Source of the DNA: Frankineae bacterium MT45
Lineage (GTDB): Bacteria; Actinomycetota; Actinomycetes; Mycobacteriales; Jatrophihabitantaceae
Direction of reading: 5' to 3'
Assembly: GCA_900100325.1 (NCBI GenBank)
Contig: LT629697.1
Coordinates: 4,027,423-4,091,422 of the forward strand
Length of the DNA: 64,000 nt
Shown here piece by piece: positions 19,524 through 31,855 of this stretch; positions within the stretch are counted from its first letter, which is position 1, and every line of letters begins with the position of its first letter. Below the pieces are notes generated by a model that ran no database searches, had not been told where the DNA came from, and worked only from the letters and a program-made list of their open reading frames with translations. Position numbers and translations under genes: made by a program.

Positions 19524-19982
19524 ATGACTGACTCACTCGCCCGCGTCCCCGGCGACTCGCTCTCCATGCACTCGCCCATCCCGCCCGTGATCGAGGCGCC
19601 CCGCTCGTCGCCGGCCCGCCGCGGCCGCAGCAAGACGAACGTCGAGCTCTACGCCTGGCTCTTCATGCGCGTCTCCGGGCTCATCCTCGTCGTGCTGGTG
19701 CTCGGGCACCTGTTCATCATGAACATCCTCGACGGGGGTGTGCAGCGCATCAACTTCGGCTTCGTCGCCGGTCGCTGGGCCTCGCCGTTCTGGCAGACCT
19801 GGGACCTGGTCATGCTCTGGCTGGCGATGATCCACGGCAGCAACGGCCTGCGCACGATCATCAACGACTACACCCGCCGCGACCAGACCCGCTTCTGGCT
19901 GAAGGTGCTGCTGTACACCGCGTCGACCCTGGTCATCACCCTCGGCACGCTGGTCATCTTCACCTTCGACCCGAACCACTGA
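19524..19982 (+). CDS. sdhD: succinate dehydrogenase membrane anchor subunit
   Basis: A 152-residue three-helix anchor. The polar N-terminal about 45 residues precede LFMRVSGLILVVLVLGHLF (helix 1), a second helix with MIHGSNGLRTIINDY, and a C-terminal helix. The conserved His residues in LGHLF and MIHGSNG are consistent with a heme/quinone role. Begins immediately after the sdhC stop, so the two are co-translated. Confidence 0.92.
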   Translation: MTDSLARVPGDSLSMHSPIPPVIEAPRSSPARRGRSKTNVELYAWLFMRVSGLILVVLVLGHLFIMNILDGGVQRINFGFVAGRWASPFWQTWDLVMLWLAMIHGSNGLRTIINDYTRRDQTRFWLKVLLYTASTLVITLGTLVIFTFDPNH

Positions 19983-20043
19983 TTCGTCATCACCGACTCA
20001 CCGCAGCGAATCACCGCTTAACTCCCCTGAGAGGGTTGAAACA

Positions 20044-21789
<1,746 letters not shown>

Positions 21790-21838
21790 CCATCCCCGCG
21801 ACACCGGCCCATCGCAAACCCGTTGGAGAGAACAACAG

Positions 21839-22609
21839 ATGACCGCAGTTACTGACGAAGCCCCTGGTACGGCGCTGCCGAAGCCGCACGTCGCCGGCGC
21901 CCCGACGCCGCGCACGATCACGGTGAAGATCCGGCGCTTCAACCCGGAGGTCGACGCCGAGCCGCACTGGCAGTCCTTCGTCGTCAACGGCTTCAACTCC
22001 GACCGGGTGCTGAACTTGCTGCACACCATCAAGTGGGAGCAGGACGGCACGCTGACCTTCCGCCGCTCCTGCGCGCACGGGGTCTGCGGCTCGGACGCGA
22101 TGCGGATCAACGGCGTGAACCGCCTCGCCTGCAAGGTGCTCGTCCGCGACATGCCCGACGAGATCACCATCGAGCCGATCAAGGGCCTCCCGGTCGAGAA
22201 GGACCTGGTCGTCGACATGGAGCCCTTCTTCGAGGCCTACCGCTCGATCAAGCCGTTCCTCATCACCTACGGCAACCAGCCGACCAAGGAGCACATCCAG
22301 TCGCAGGCCGACCGTGACCGCTTCGACGACACCACGAAGTGCATCCTCTGCGCGGCCTGCACGACGTCCTGCCCGGTCTACTGGACCGACGGCTCGTACT
22401 TCGGCCCGGCGGCGATCGTCAACGCGCACCGCTTCATCTTTGACAGCCGTGACCAGGGCACCGAGGAGCGCCTGGAGATCCTCAACGACCGTGAGGGCGT
22501 CTGGCGCTGCCGGACCACCTTCAACTGCACCGAGGCCTGCCCCCGGGGCATCGAGATCACCAAGGCGATTCAGGAAGTCAAGCGCGCCTTGCTGTTCCGC
22601 CGGGTCTGA
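21839..22609 (+). CDS. sdhB: succinate dehydrogenase iron-sulfur subunit
   Basis: A 256-residue electron-transfer subunit. The [2Fe-2S] loop reads SCAHGVCGSDAM then ACK, with Asp in one ligand position as in the E. coli enzyme. [4Fe-4S] and [3Fe-4S] ligands are in CILCAACTTSCP and CTEACPRGIEI. The ATG at 21839 has GGAGAG nearby upstream; a longer open frame upstream overlaps sdhA and is ignored. The last 40 bases overlap the convergent SCO4848-like gene. Confidence 0.97.
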   Translation: MTAVTDEAPGTALPKPHVAGAPTPRTITVKIRRFNPEVDAEPHWQSFVVNGFNSDRVLNLLHTIKWEQDGTLTFRRSCAHGVCGSDAMRINGVNRLACKVLVRDMPDEITIEPIKGLPVEKDLVVDMEPFFEAYRSIKPFLITYGNQPTKEHIQSQADRDRFDDTTKCILCAACTTSCPVYWTDGSYFGPAAIVNAHRFIFDSRDQGTEERLEILNDREGVWRCRTTFNCTEACPRGIEITKAIQEVKRALLFRRV

Positions 22610-22839
22610 TCGGACGCTCCCCGCAGACCGCGGAGTCCTCGCAGCCCGATGATCCCGATCGCGGTACCCAGGGCCAGCGACGCGATCGTCAGCAGCAGGT
22701 GCACGGTGAAGAACGCCGTCATCCCGTCGTTCCAGGAGCGCGGGTCCTTCCAGATGTTCTTGAGGAACGTCGGCCAGATGATCCACGACCAGACGCCGAA
22801 GGCCAGTAGAAACCAGGAGACCCGTCGCGAGAGCAGCAT
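22570..22839 (-). CDS. SCO4848-family small membrane protein
   Basis: An 89-residue protein with two transmembrane helices (about 5-25 and 42-65) separated by a Trp-rich loop (KNIWKDPRSWNDG) that is characteristic of the actinobacterial SCO4848 family. As in Streptomyces (from memory), it is adjacent to a D-Ala-D-Ala carboxypeptidase gene. Function unknown; a cell-envelope role is inferred from position. A TAGCCT hexamer lies 6 bases before the ATG with no ribosome site, suggesting a leaderless message. Its 3' end overlaps sdhB on the other strand by 40 bases. Confidence 0.85.
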   Translation of the reverse strand: MLLSRRVSWFLLAFGVWSWIIWPTFLKNIWKDPRSWNDGMTAFFTVHLLLTIASLALGTAIGIIGLRGLRGLRGASDQTRRNSKARLTS

Positions 22840-22920
22840 GGGGCAAGGCTAGCGCTGGCATTTCGTACACGCCGCACCGTCTTCACCGGTTGTGACGTGA
22901 ATTCCCCATAAGCTAGCTGG

Positions 22921-24234
22921 ATGCGCAACCTTGCCCGGCGAGCGGCGCTCGCTACGGCGGGTTCCCTCGCGCTCCTCAACGCCGCCATCGCAACGCCGGC
23001 CTCCGCCTCCCCGCAGGCCCCGGCGGCGCCCACCAACTCGGCGCCGGCCAACTCTGCTCCGGCGGCAGGCTCGGCCCATGTCGTCCCACCCCCGGCCCCG
23101 ACGCCCAGTGCGGCCGGGCGCTCCCCCGACAGCCCCGACCCGCACCCGCCGGCCGGTGGCATCGGTCCGAACGGCGAGTTCGTCGGCGGAGCGGCCCTGC
23201 AGAGCCGCGGCCTGGTCGCTCCGTCCGGCGCTCCGGCCCTTCCGGCCGGCATCACGGCCAGCGCCTGGACGCTGGTCGACCTCGACACCGGCGCGATACT
23301 GGCCGCCCGGGACGCCCATGGCCGTTACCAGCCGGCCAGCATCCTCAAGACGCTCACCAGCGTCACGCTCCTCCCCCAGCTTCCCGGCTCACGGACCGTC
23401 ACAGTGAGCCAGGCGGCGGCCAACGCCGAGGGCTCGGCCGTGGGAATCGTGGCCGGCGGGAAGTACACGATCGACGAGCTCTTCAAGGGGCTGCTGCTCG
23501 TCTCGGGGAACGACACCGCCGCCGCACTGGCTGAGGCGGCCGGCGGGGTGGCCCACACCGTCGACCTGATGAACAAGACGGCCATGAGTCTCGGCGCCTA
23601 CGACACGTTCGTGCAGATCCCGTCCGGCCTGGATGGCTGGCAGCAGCTGACCAGCGCCTACGACATGTCCCTCGTCCTGCGGGCGGCGGTCAACATGCCG
23701 CGTTTCGTGGCCTATGACCAGGCGCGCACGGCTGAGATGCCGGCCGAGAACGTCAACGGGGTCGCCACCTCGGCGTTCCAGATCACCAATCAGGGCAACC
23801 CCTTCATGGACGCGGTCCCCGGGGCGCTGGTGTCGAAGATCGGTTACACGGACGCGGCGTCGCACACCTACGTCGCGGCGACGCAGCGCAACGGCCGGCG
23901 TCTGGGCGTGGTCTTCCTGCGGGCCGACCGCTGGCCGCTGGACCAGTGGCAGCAGGCGGCCCGTCTCTTCGACTGGGGTTACGCGCTGCCGGCCGCAGTT
24001 GCCCCGGTCGGCCATCTCGACGCGGCCGTCCAGACGCAGGCCGACATCCGGGCCACCCAGAGCGCGGCCGAATCGATCGCGGCCCGCACGACCCAGGAGC
24101 GGGAGCTGCTGGCCGCGGCCACCAGCCGGCGTCAGTGGCATGAAGACGTCCCGATAATCATTGCCGGTCTGGTCGTCATCGCCGGCTCCGCCCTGGCCAT
24201 CCGGCGCTTCGGCCTGCACCGGAAGCACAGCTAG
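22921..24234 (+). CDS. D-alanyl-D-alanine carboxypeptidase (PBP5-like)
   Basis: Membrane-anchored peptidoglycan carboxypeptidase of 437 residues. A signal peptide (1-28) is followed by a Pro/Ala-rich linker to about residue 95, then the S11 peptidase domain: SILK with catalytic Ser near 140, SGN near 195, and KIG near 306 where KTG is usual. A C-terminal helix (about 407-428) with a basic tail anchors it. It trims the pentapeptide D-Ala. TAAGCT lies 6 bases before the ATG with no ribosome site. It is divergent from the SCO4848-like gene and converges on the histidine kinase with a 4-base overlap. Confidence 0.9.
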   Translation: MRNLARRAALATAGSLALLNAAIATPASASPQAPAAPTNSAPANSAPAAGSAHVVPPPAPTPSAAGRSPDSPDPHPPAGGIGPNGEFVGGAALQSRGLVAPSGAPALPAGITASAWTLVDLDTGAILAARDAHGRYQPASILKTLTSVTLLPQLPGSRTVTVSQAAANAEGSAVGIVAGGKYTIDELFKGLLLVSGNDTAAALAEAAGGVAHTVDLMNKTAMSLGAYDTFVQIPSGLDGWQQLTSAYDMSLVLRAAVNMPRFVAYDQARTAEMPAENVNGVATSAFQITNQGNPFMDAVPGALVSKIGYTDAASHTYVAATQRNGRRLGVVFLRADRWPLDQWQQAARLFDWGYALPAAVAPVGHLDAAVQTQADIRATQSAAESIAARTTQERELLAAATSRRQWHEDVPIIIAGLVVIAGSALAIRRFGLHRKHS

Positions 24235-25526
24235 GCGAAGTCGAGGGGGATCGTCACGCGGGCGAGTGTGCCGCGCGGGCGGGTCGGCTTGAGCGTGAAG
24301 GATCCGCCCAGCGCCTGGATCCGGGCGCGCTGCGCGGCTACGCCGATGTGCCCGTCAGCGAGGCTCCGCTCCAGCTCGGCCGGTCGCACGCCCCGGCCGT
24401 CGTCGCAGACCTCAAGGATCGCCGAGGCGGCATTCGCGATCAGGATGACGCGTGCCTCGGTTGCTTCGGCGTGCTTGGCGACGTTGGTGAGCAGCTCGCG
24501 GGCCGCGGTGAAGAGCACGGCCTCAACGGTTGGGTCCGGCGGGAGTGTCCACCGGCTGGCGTCCACGGTGACTTCGATACCGGCCCGCGCACTGATCGTC
24601 TGGGCCACCTCGCGCAACGCCGATGGGAGTCCGGCCTGCTTCAGTACCGCTGGGTGTAGCTCGGTCATGGTCGAGCGCAGCAGCCCGGAGGATTCCCGCA
24701 GCGCCCACTGGACGCGCTCGAAGGATTCGACATCGCCCGTGGTCCGCGCCTCCTCGAGATCCTGACGCGCCGCAAGCAGGTACTGCAGCGCACCGTCGTG
24801 CAGATTCTCGGCTAGATCGCGGCGGCTGCGTTCATCGATCTGCATCACTTCGGCGAGCAGGTGGGCCCGATCGGTGGCCAGTGCACCGATCGTCAGCACG
24901 CGGGAGCGCTGGAGGCGGGAGAGCAGCACGCAACCGACGGAGACCCCGGCCACTATGAGCGTCCGCAGCAGGACCGATGCCCACGGTTCGGTGTTGGCCT
25001 GCCGGGCGGCGGCGCTCGCCACCAGATAGACGAGGACGGTCGGTCCGGCGATCAGCGCGCAGACCATCGGTCGGAGCTGGGTGGCCGCTAGCAGTGGCAC
25101 CAGGACGAGCCCATTGACCAGGATGTCCGCCGTCCAGCTCTGCTGATCAGAGTCGCTGGCCACGATGGTCAGGGCGCCGATCGCCACGAGATCGACGAAG
25201 AGGGCGAGCCAGGCGAAGCGGGCGGTGGCCTCGCCTGAGTGTCGGACGACCAAGAGGCCGGCGCAGGCCCAGACGGCGTAGGCGGCGCTGATGGCGTAGC
25301 AGGCGGCGGCATCCTTCGCCGGTGGCTCGATGACGACGACGAGCACGACGAAGACGGCGAGGACGAGACGCAGCAGCACTTGAATGCGCAGGCCGCGCTG
25401 GGCATGTTCGAGGAGGATGTCGTAGAGGTCGCGCTGATTGGCCAATCGGCTGAGGGTGGCGGGGCCGAGGGTGGCTGGGCTAAGGGTGGCGGGGCCGACG
25501 GCGGCGCCGTCGCTGTGATCACTCAT
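24231..25526 (-). CDS. NarL-type sensor histidine kinase
   Basis: A 431-residue membrane sensor. After a short tail containing three PATL[SG] repeats and an amphipathic helix, about six hydrophobic helices (roughly residues 50-210) form the sensor region with no large extracellular domain. A HisKA_3 box (ENLHDGALQ, His near 243) and an HATPase_c domain (ELLTNVAKHAEA, then DDGRGV and GHIGVAAQRARI) follow. It presumably phosphorylates the response regulator encoded 2 bases upstream. The ligand is unknown; integral-membrane or envelope signals are plausible for such a sensor. Confidence 0.92.
   Translation of the reverse strand: MSDHSDGAAVGPATLSPATLGPATLSRLANQRDLYDILLEHAQRGLRIQVLLRLVLAVFVVLVVVIEPPAKDAAACYAISAAYAVWACAGLLVVRHSGEATARFAWLALFVDLVAIGALTIVASDSDQQSWTADILVNGLVLVPLLAATQLRPMVCALIAGPTVLVYLVASAAARQANTEPWASVLLRTLIVAGVSVGCVLLSRLQRSRVLTIGALATDRAHLLAEVMQIDERSRRDLAENLHDGALQYLLAARQDLEEARTTGDVESFERVQWALRESSGLLRSTMTELHPAVLKQAGLPSALREVAQTISARAGIEVTVDASRWTLPPDPTVEAVLFTAARELLTNVAKHAEATEARVILIANAASAILEVCDDGRGVRPAELERSLADGHIGVAAQRARIQALGGSFTLKPTRPRGTLARVTIPLDFA
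25452..25496 (-). repeat. three 15-bp direct repeats in kinase N-terminus
   Basis: Three tandem 15-bp units (25452-25466, 25467-25481, 25482-25496), differing at a few positions, encode the PATL[SG] repeats near residue 12 of the kinase. Slippage could change the tail length. Confidence 0.75.
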
Positions 25527-25528
25527 CC

Positions 25529-26185
25529 CTAGTCGAGCAGGCCGAGCCGCATGGCCGCGGCCACCGCGGCGGCACGGTCGGAGACGCCGAGCTTCTCGTA
25601 GAGGCGCTGCGTATGGGTCTTGACCGTGCTGGCGCCGAGGTAGAGCTCCGCGGCGAGCTGAGGGACCGACAGCCCACGGGCGAAGCCTTCGAGAACCTGC
25701 CGCTCCCGTTCGCTGAGGACCGGGGCGGCGCTCGTCTTCCGCAGCCGGATCTGGTCCACCAGTCCGGCGGCAATCTCGACGGGGACGACCGTCTCGCCGC
25801 GGGCCACCCGAGCGACAGCTTCGACGATCTCTGAGCGCTGCGAGTCCTTGCTGAGGTAACCGGCCGCTCCCTCCTGGACCGCTTCGTAGACGACGGCCGG
25901 GTCCGTCACCGCCGAGAGCAGCAGAATTCGAGTCGGCAGCTCGTCCCGGACGGCGCTGCGGACGACGTCGATGCCGTTCAGATCAGGCATCTGGTAGTCG
26001 ACGACGGCTACGTCCGGCCTCTGACTGCGCAGCAGGTCCAGGCCCGCTCGCCCGCCGTCGGCCTCACCCACGACCTTGATCCGGCCGCTCTGCACGAGGC
26101 CGCGGGTGATGCCGTCCCGGAAGAACGGATGGTCGTCGATCACGGCGGCGGTGATGAGCTGCTGTGCGTGTCCACTTCTCGTCAC
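25529..26185 (-). CDS. NarL/LuxR-family response regulator
   Basis: A 218-residue regulator. The receiver domain (about 10-128) has the DD pair in VIDDHPFFR, the phosphoacceptor Asp in VVDYQMPDLNG (near residue 62) and the Lys in YLSKDS. The C-terminal LuxR helix-turn-helix (about 150-215) contains LSERERQVLEGFARG and ASTVKTHTQRLYEKLG. The GTG start has GGAGG 7-9 bases upstream. Its stop is 2 bases before the kinase ATG, so the pair is coupled. It is divergent from the secreted beta-rich protein gene, which makes that gene its most obvious target. Confidence 0.93.
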   Translation of the reverse strand: MTRSGHAQQLITAAVIDDHPFFRDGITRGLVQSGRIKVVGEADGGRAGLDLLRSQRPDVAVVDYQMPDLNGIDVVRSAVRDELPTRILLLSAVTDPAVVYEAVQEGAAGYLSKDSQRSEIVEAVARVARGETVVPVEIAAGLVDQIRLRKTSAAPVLSERERQVLEGFARGLSVPQLAAELYLGASTVKTHTQRLYEKLGVSDRAAAVAAAMRLGLLD

Positions 26186-26283
26186 GTGCGCTCCTCCATC
26201 TGCCTGGCGGCGTTACGGCTACCGCCATGCTCCCAGGTCGCCGCGGCGAATGGAGCGAAGCCAGCACCCGCCGCCCGTGGAGT

Positions 26284-26307
26284 GCTGTCCCCCAATCGGG
26301 GGACAGC
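26284..26307 (+). promoter_or_regulatory. perfect 10-bp inverted repeat upstream of secreted protein
   Basis: GCTGTCCCCC-AATC-GGGGGACAGC lies in the 234-bp region between the response regulator and the secreted protein gene, 112 bases before the latter's start. It may be a binding site for the dimeric regulator, or a transcription attenuator hairpin. No T-run follows. Confidence 0.55.
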
Positions 26308-26419
26308 GGGTCAGCCGGTAGTAGGCCCGATCGGTCTACAGGCAGGCGGGCGTCTCGGCGGCAGAGTCTGTGTCGAGGCGGAAAACCCCCGCACCAACCA
26401 AGAGATGAGGATGAAGAAG

Positions 26420-27460
26420 ATGAACGAGACGATGAAGAGACTGGCCCGCCGGACCGGCGCGATCACCGCAATCACGGGGACGTTGGCGATGGTGGCGTGC
26501 GGGGTGGCCACGGCGGCGACGCCGACCGCGACCCCGGGCGGATCGTCCGGTGGTGCCCAGTCGGTGCAGTCCACGCAGGGCTTCAACGTTTACAACTACA
26601 GCGCCGAGACGTACAAGTTCGTCAAGGTCACCGGGGCGCTGCCGGCGCCGGACGAGCACGATTTCACTCCGGGTCAGAAGCGGAACTTCGAGATGCCGGT
26701 CGAGGCTTTCAAGCACACCACCGGGGAGGCGTACTACGACGTCTACGGACCCAATGACGGCCCGCAGACCGGCACCATGACTATCAGCCTGAACAGTGAC
26801 GACGCCTGGGACGTCAACTTCTACAACATGGACGGCAGTCAGAACACCGCGCTGACCGTGCCGGACAGCCTCTTCGGCACGACCATGCACTTGGAGGACG
26901 CGGCCTGGAGCCCGGCTGCGCAGCAGACCTTCGCTCCGGGGTCGCCACAGGAGCAGGGCGTGCTGCAGCAGCTCTGCCAGAACGACCCCAGTGCCTGCAC
27001 CTTCAAGGCCACCCACGAAACCGTCACCAACTCCAGCAAGCGGCTGCTGGCCGAGGGGTACAACGGGGCCCCGGTCGGTGGCGGGGACTCCACGCTCACC
27101 GCTGACAACGGATACACCGACTCGACCACCGACGAATGGGGCGGGTCGGTCAGCGCCGAGGCAAGCGTGCTGGGCATGGTCGACGTGCAGGTGCAGGCGA
27201 CCTACAACCACTCCGTGGAGAAGAGCACCGACTTCAGCACGAGCTGGAGCATCCCGGTCCCGCCGCAGCAGACCGGCTACATCTGGGCCGAGATCCCGCA
27301 GTACGAAGACACCGGAACATTCACCGTGCATCTCGGCAATGACAACTGGGTGCTCCCCGGCGTCACGTTCGACAACGCCGTGCCGAAGGGCGTCATCATG
27401 TACAGCAACACCTTCGCCAACGGCAACGTCCCCCAGCCATTGGACCCGGGCGCACACTGA
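26420..27460 (+). CDS. secreted beta-rich protein, possible aerolysin/MTX2-like pore former
   Basis: A 346-residue exported protein with a signal sequence (about 1-33). A VAC near residue 27 resembles a weak lipobox, but cleavage after ATA is as likely. The N-terminal half is aromatic-rich (NVYNYSAETYKF, YYDVYGPNDG). A single Cys pair (CQNDPSAC) could be a disulfide. The C-terminal half has long stretches of alternating small/polar and hydrophobic residues (GSVSAEASVLGMVDVQV, SVEKSTDFSTSWSIPVPP), then TGTFTVHLGN. That resembles the membrane hairpin and PxPP turn of ETX/MTX2 aerolysin-like proteins. This is pattern recognition only; other secreted beta-sandwich families are possible. I chose the ATG at 26420 because GAGG (26407-26410) is 9 bases upstream. 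Confidence 0.6.
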   Translation: MNETMKRLARRTGAITAITGTLAMVACGVATAATPTATPGGSSGGAQSVQSTQGFNVYNYSAETYKFVKVTGALPAPDEHDFTPGQKRNFEMPVEAFKHTTGEAYYDVYGPNDGPQTGTMTISLNSDDAWDVNFYNMDGSQNTALTVPDSLFGTTMHLEDAAWSPAAQQTFAPGSPQEQGVLQQLCQNDPSACTFKATHETVTNSSKRLLAEGYNGAPVGGGDSTLTADNGYTDSTTDEWGGSVSAEASVLGMVDVQVQATYNHSVEKSTDFSTSWSIPVPPQQTGYIWAEIPQYEDTGTFTVHLGNDNWVLPGVTFDNAVPKGVIMYSNTFANGNVPQPLDPGAH

Positions 27461-27482
27461 CACCCAGCTGACCACCCCCACA

Positions 27483-27509
27483 GCCGCCGACGTATCCATC
27501 GTCGGCGGC
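27483..27509 (+). terminator. bidirectional terminator hairpin
   Basis: A perfect 10-bp stem, GCCGCCGACG / CGTCGGCGGC, with a 7-base loop between the convergent secreted-protein and brkB-like genes. No T-run, as is common in high-GC actinobacteria. Confidence 0.75.
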
Positions 27510-27530
27510 ATGGTCATGCCGGCCACCAGA

Positions 27531-28544
27531 TCAGGCCCGGGCCCGCCAGCGCCACCGGCGGCGAAGCTCCAACTCCAACTCCTCGGTCGGGTTCAGCCGC
27601 GGCGCCTCGACCCGCTCGGCCCGCTCGGCCTCGATCCGGGCCCGCTCCGCCGCCTCGACCGCCCCCGGATCGAGGACCACGCCGCTGGCGGTGGCCGTCC
27701 AGGTGGTGGTGAAGAGCAGGTAGCGCGCGACCAGGTTGATCCAGACCAGGACGCCGATGATGCCGCCGAGCACGCCATAGAGCGGGCTGGTGGCGATCCG
27801 GGCGATGTAGGCCGTGCCGATGAACTTCAGCACCTCCAGGCCGAGCGCGGCCAGCAGCGCCCCCCGCAGCAGCACCCAGCCCGGAATCCGGGCGTTCGGG
27901 AAGCGGGCGAAGACCCAGAGGAGGACGATCATGTCGCCGAGGGTGGAGAGGAGCAGCCCGAGGACGGTGAAGCCCGCGGCCGCGCCCCAGATGTGGTCGA
28001 CGTTGAGCGCATCGGCGACCTGATGCGCGAAGGCGGTGCCACCCACGCTGAGCACCAGCGAGAGGCTGATGCCGATGCCGAAGCCGATCATCGCCACCAT
28101 GTCGACGAGCTTCGCCGTCACGAAGTTGCGCTTGATCGGGTCGACGCCACATACCGAGTTCGAGGCCTGCCGCAGGTTCGCGATCCAGCCCAGCCCGCTC
28201 AGCAGCAGGCCGATCAACCCGATCAGGCCGACGGCGGCCCGCTGATTGATCGCGGCGTCGATCGCCGTCTTCAGCGTGTCACCGAAGCCGCCGGGGACGT
28301 TCTTGGTGATGTTGTCGAAGAGCTCGTCGTGCAGATGGCTGTTGTTGCCGAGGACGTACCCACTCACCGCCACGGCCAGGAACATCAACGGGAAGATGGC
28401 CAGGAAGCTGAAGTAGGTGATCCCGGCGGCGTAGTAGTTGCCCTTGGTGTTCCTGTACTGCTGGTACGCGACGATCACGTGGTCGATCCAGTGATAGCGG
28501 GCCCGCAGTGCGGCCAGTCGCTGCTTCGCCGCCGGCACCGTCAT
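27531..28544 (-). CDS. YihY/BrkB-family inner membrane protein
   Basis: A 337-residue protein with about six transmembrane helices (roughly 45-270). The family segment GITYFSFLAIFPLMF is near residue 42 and a conserved GGIIGVLVWINL near 245. A charged Arg/Glu-rich cytoplasmic tail occupies the last 50 residues. Despite the old name (ribonuclease BN), this family does not encode the tRNA nuclease; the true function is uncertain. Last of a three-gene minus-strand unit, 3 bases after the ligT-like stop. Confidence 0.9.
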   Translation of the reverse strand: MTVPAAKQRLAALRARYHWIDHVIVAYQQYRNTKGNYYAAGITYFSFLAIFPLMFLAVAVSGYVLGNNSHLHDELFDNITKNVPGGFGDTLKTAIDAAINQRAAVGLIGLIGLLLSGLGWIANLRQASNSVCGVDPIKRNFVTAKLVDMVAMIGFGIGISLSLVLSVGGTAFAHQVADALNVDHIWGAAAGFTVLGLLLSTLGDMIVLLWVFARFPNARIPGWVLLRGALLAALGLEVLKFIGTAYIARIATSPLYGVLGGIIGVLVWINLVARYLLFTTTWTATASGVVLDPGAVEAAERARIEAERAERVEAPRLNPTEELELELRRRWRWRARA

Positions 28545-28547
28545 GCG

Positions 28548-30127
<1,580 letters not shown>

Positions 30128-30172
30128 TCAATATTCTGCCAGCACCGCCAAACCATGATTCACTCACTTTCC

Positions 30173-31849
30173 ATGAGCACCGTTTTCTCTCACGAAACCG
30201 AGTCAATGCTGCCGTCGTCGGCCACCCACGAGGTCACCAACCAGGCGCCGCCACTGGTCGGTCACGACGTCGCCCAGGATCCGGTCGTGCTCCGGGCGTT
30301 GACGCGCGAGGGGGCCGGCTGGCACGCCGACGAGCTGCACCGGATCGGACGGCTCGCGGGTTCGGCCGAGGCGCAGCGCTGGGGTTTCGAGGCCAACGAG
30401 CACCCGCCCGTCCTGCACACCCATGACCGGTACGGAAACCGGATCGACGAGGTCGAGTTCCACCCCGCCTACCATGCCCTGATGGACGTCGCCGTCAGCG
30501 CCGGGATGGCCGGAGCTGTCTGGAGCGACCCGCGTCCCGGCGCGCACGTGGCCCGCGCGGCCAGCATCTCGGTCTGGAGCGCGGTGGAGCAGGGGCACAC
30601 CTGTCCGATCTCGATGACCTACGCGGTGGTCCCGGCGCTGAAGGCCGCGCCGGAGCTCTCGGCGCTCTACGGGCCCGGGCTCACCAGCCGCATCTACTCT
30701 CCTGGGCTGTCAGACCCGCTCACCAAGCCCGGACTGCTGGCCGGGATGGGGATGACCGAGAAGCAGGGCGGCTCGGACGTCCGCAGCAACTCAACCGTGG
30801 CCACCGAGCAGCCGGACGGCAGCTGGCGCCTCCGCGGACACAAGTGGTTCACCAGCGCGCCGATGAACGACCTCTTCCTGGTGCTGGCCCAGGCGCCGGG
30901 TGGCCTCAGCTGCTTCCTCGTGCCGCGAGTACTCCCCGGCGGCGAGCGCAACGTCTTCCGCATCCAGCGGTTGAAGGAGAAGCTCGGAAATCACAGCAAT
31001 GCCAGCAGCGAGCCGGAGTTCGACAACACCGTCGCCTGGCTCGTCGGTGATGAGGGGCGCGGGGTGCGCACCATCATCGAGATGGTGACGATGACCCGGC
31101 TGGACAGCGCACTCGGCTCGGCCGCCGGAATGCGCACCGCGCTGATGCACGCGGTGCACCACACGCGCTACCGCTGGGCCTTCGGTTCGACGCTGATCGA
31201 CAAGCCGCTGATGCGCAACGTGCTGGCCGACCTCGCCCTGGAGTCGGAGGCGGCCACCACCCTGACGCTGCGCCTAGCCGGGGCGGTGGATCGCTCGGTG
31301 CGCGGCGACACCCACGAGCAGGCCTTCGCCCGGATCGCGGTTGCCCTCGGGAAGTACTGGGTCTGCAAGCGGCAGCCGGCGATGGTGGCCGAGGCGCTGG
31401 AGTGCCTGGGCGGCAATGGGTACGCCGAGGAGTCGGGGATGCCCCGCCTCTACCGCGAGGCACCCCTAAACGGGATCTGGGAAGGGTCGGGGAACGTCAA
31501 CGCGCTTGACGTGCTGCGGGCCCTGGCCAGCTCGCCGCAGTCGCTGGACGCGCTGGCGGCCGAGATCGGTGAGGCGTCCGGGGCGGACTCCCGCCTCGAT
31601 GCGGCCTGGGCGTCGGCGCTGCGCGATCTGGACGACGTGGCCGAGGTGGAGTACCGGGCCCGGCGGCTGGTCGAGCAACTGGCGCTGGTGCTGCAGGGTT
31701 CGCTGCTGCTGCGCCATGCGCCGGCAGCGGTGGCCGATGCCTTCATCGGCTCCCGGCTGGCCGGCAATCACGGGCTGGCCTTCGGGACGCTGCCGACCGG
31801 GGTGGACCTCGACGTCATCATTGACCGCACCCCGGGCCGCCTCCCCTAA
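30173..31849 (+). CDS. aidB: AidB-like acyl-CoA dehydrogenase
   Basis: A 558-residue flavoprotein of the acyl-CoA dehydrogenase superfamily, AidB branch. It has the N-terminal EVTNQAPPLVGHDV motif, the flavin region MTEKQGGSDVRSN (near residue 192), a central beta domain, and the C-terminal helical domain with ECLGGNGYAEESG (near 413). AidB proteins bind DNA and are linked to protection from alkylating agents, though their enzyme substrate is unclear. I chose the ATG at 30173 and rejected a much longer open frame running back across the trpS region. No ribosome site is obvious. Confidence 0.92.
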   Translation: MSTVFSHETESMLPSSATHEVTNQAPPLVGHDVAQDPVVLRALTREGAGWHADELHRIGRLAGSAEAQRWGFEANEHPPVLHTHDRYGNRIDEVEFHPAYHALMDVAVSAGMAGAVWSDPRPGAHVARAASISVWSAVEQGHTCPISMTYAVVPALKAAPELSALYGPGLTSRIYSPGLSDPLTKPGLLAGMGMTEKQGGSDVRSNSTVATEQPDGSWRLRGHKWFTSAPMNDLFLVLAQAPGGLSCFLVPRVLPGGERNVFRIQRLKEKLGNHSNASSEPEFDNTVAWLVGDEGRGVRTIIEMVTMTRLDSALGSAAGMRTALMHAVHHTRYRWAFGSTLIDKPLMRNVLADLALESEAATTLTLRLAGAVDRSVRGDTHEQAFARIAVALGKYWVCKRQPAMVAEALECLGGNGYAEESGMPRLYREAPLNGIWEGSGNVNALDVLRALASSPQSLDALAAEIGEASGADSRLDAAWASALRDLDDVAEVEYRARRLVEQLALVLQGSLLLRHAPAAVADAFIGSRLAGNHGLAFGTLPTGVDLDVIIDRTPGRLP

Positions 31850-31855
31850 CCCCGC

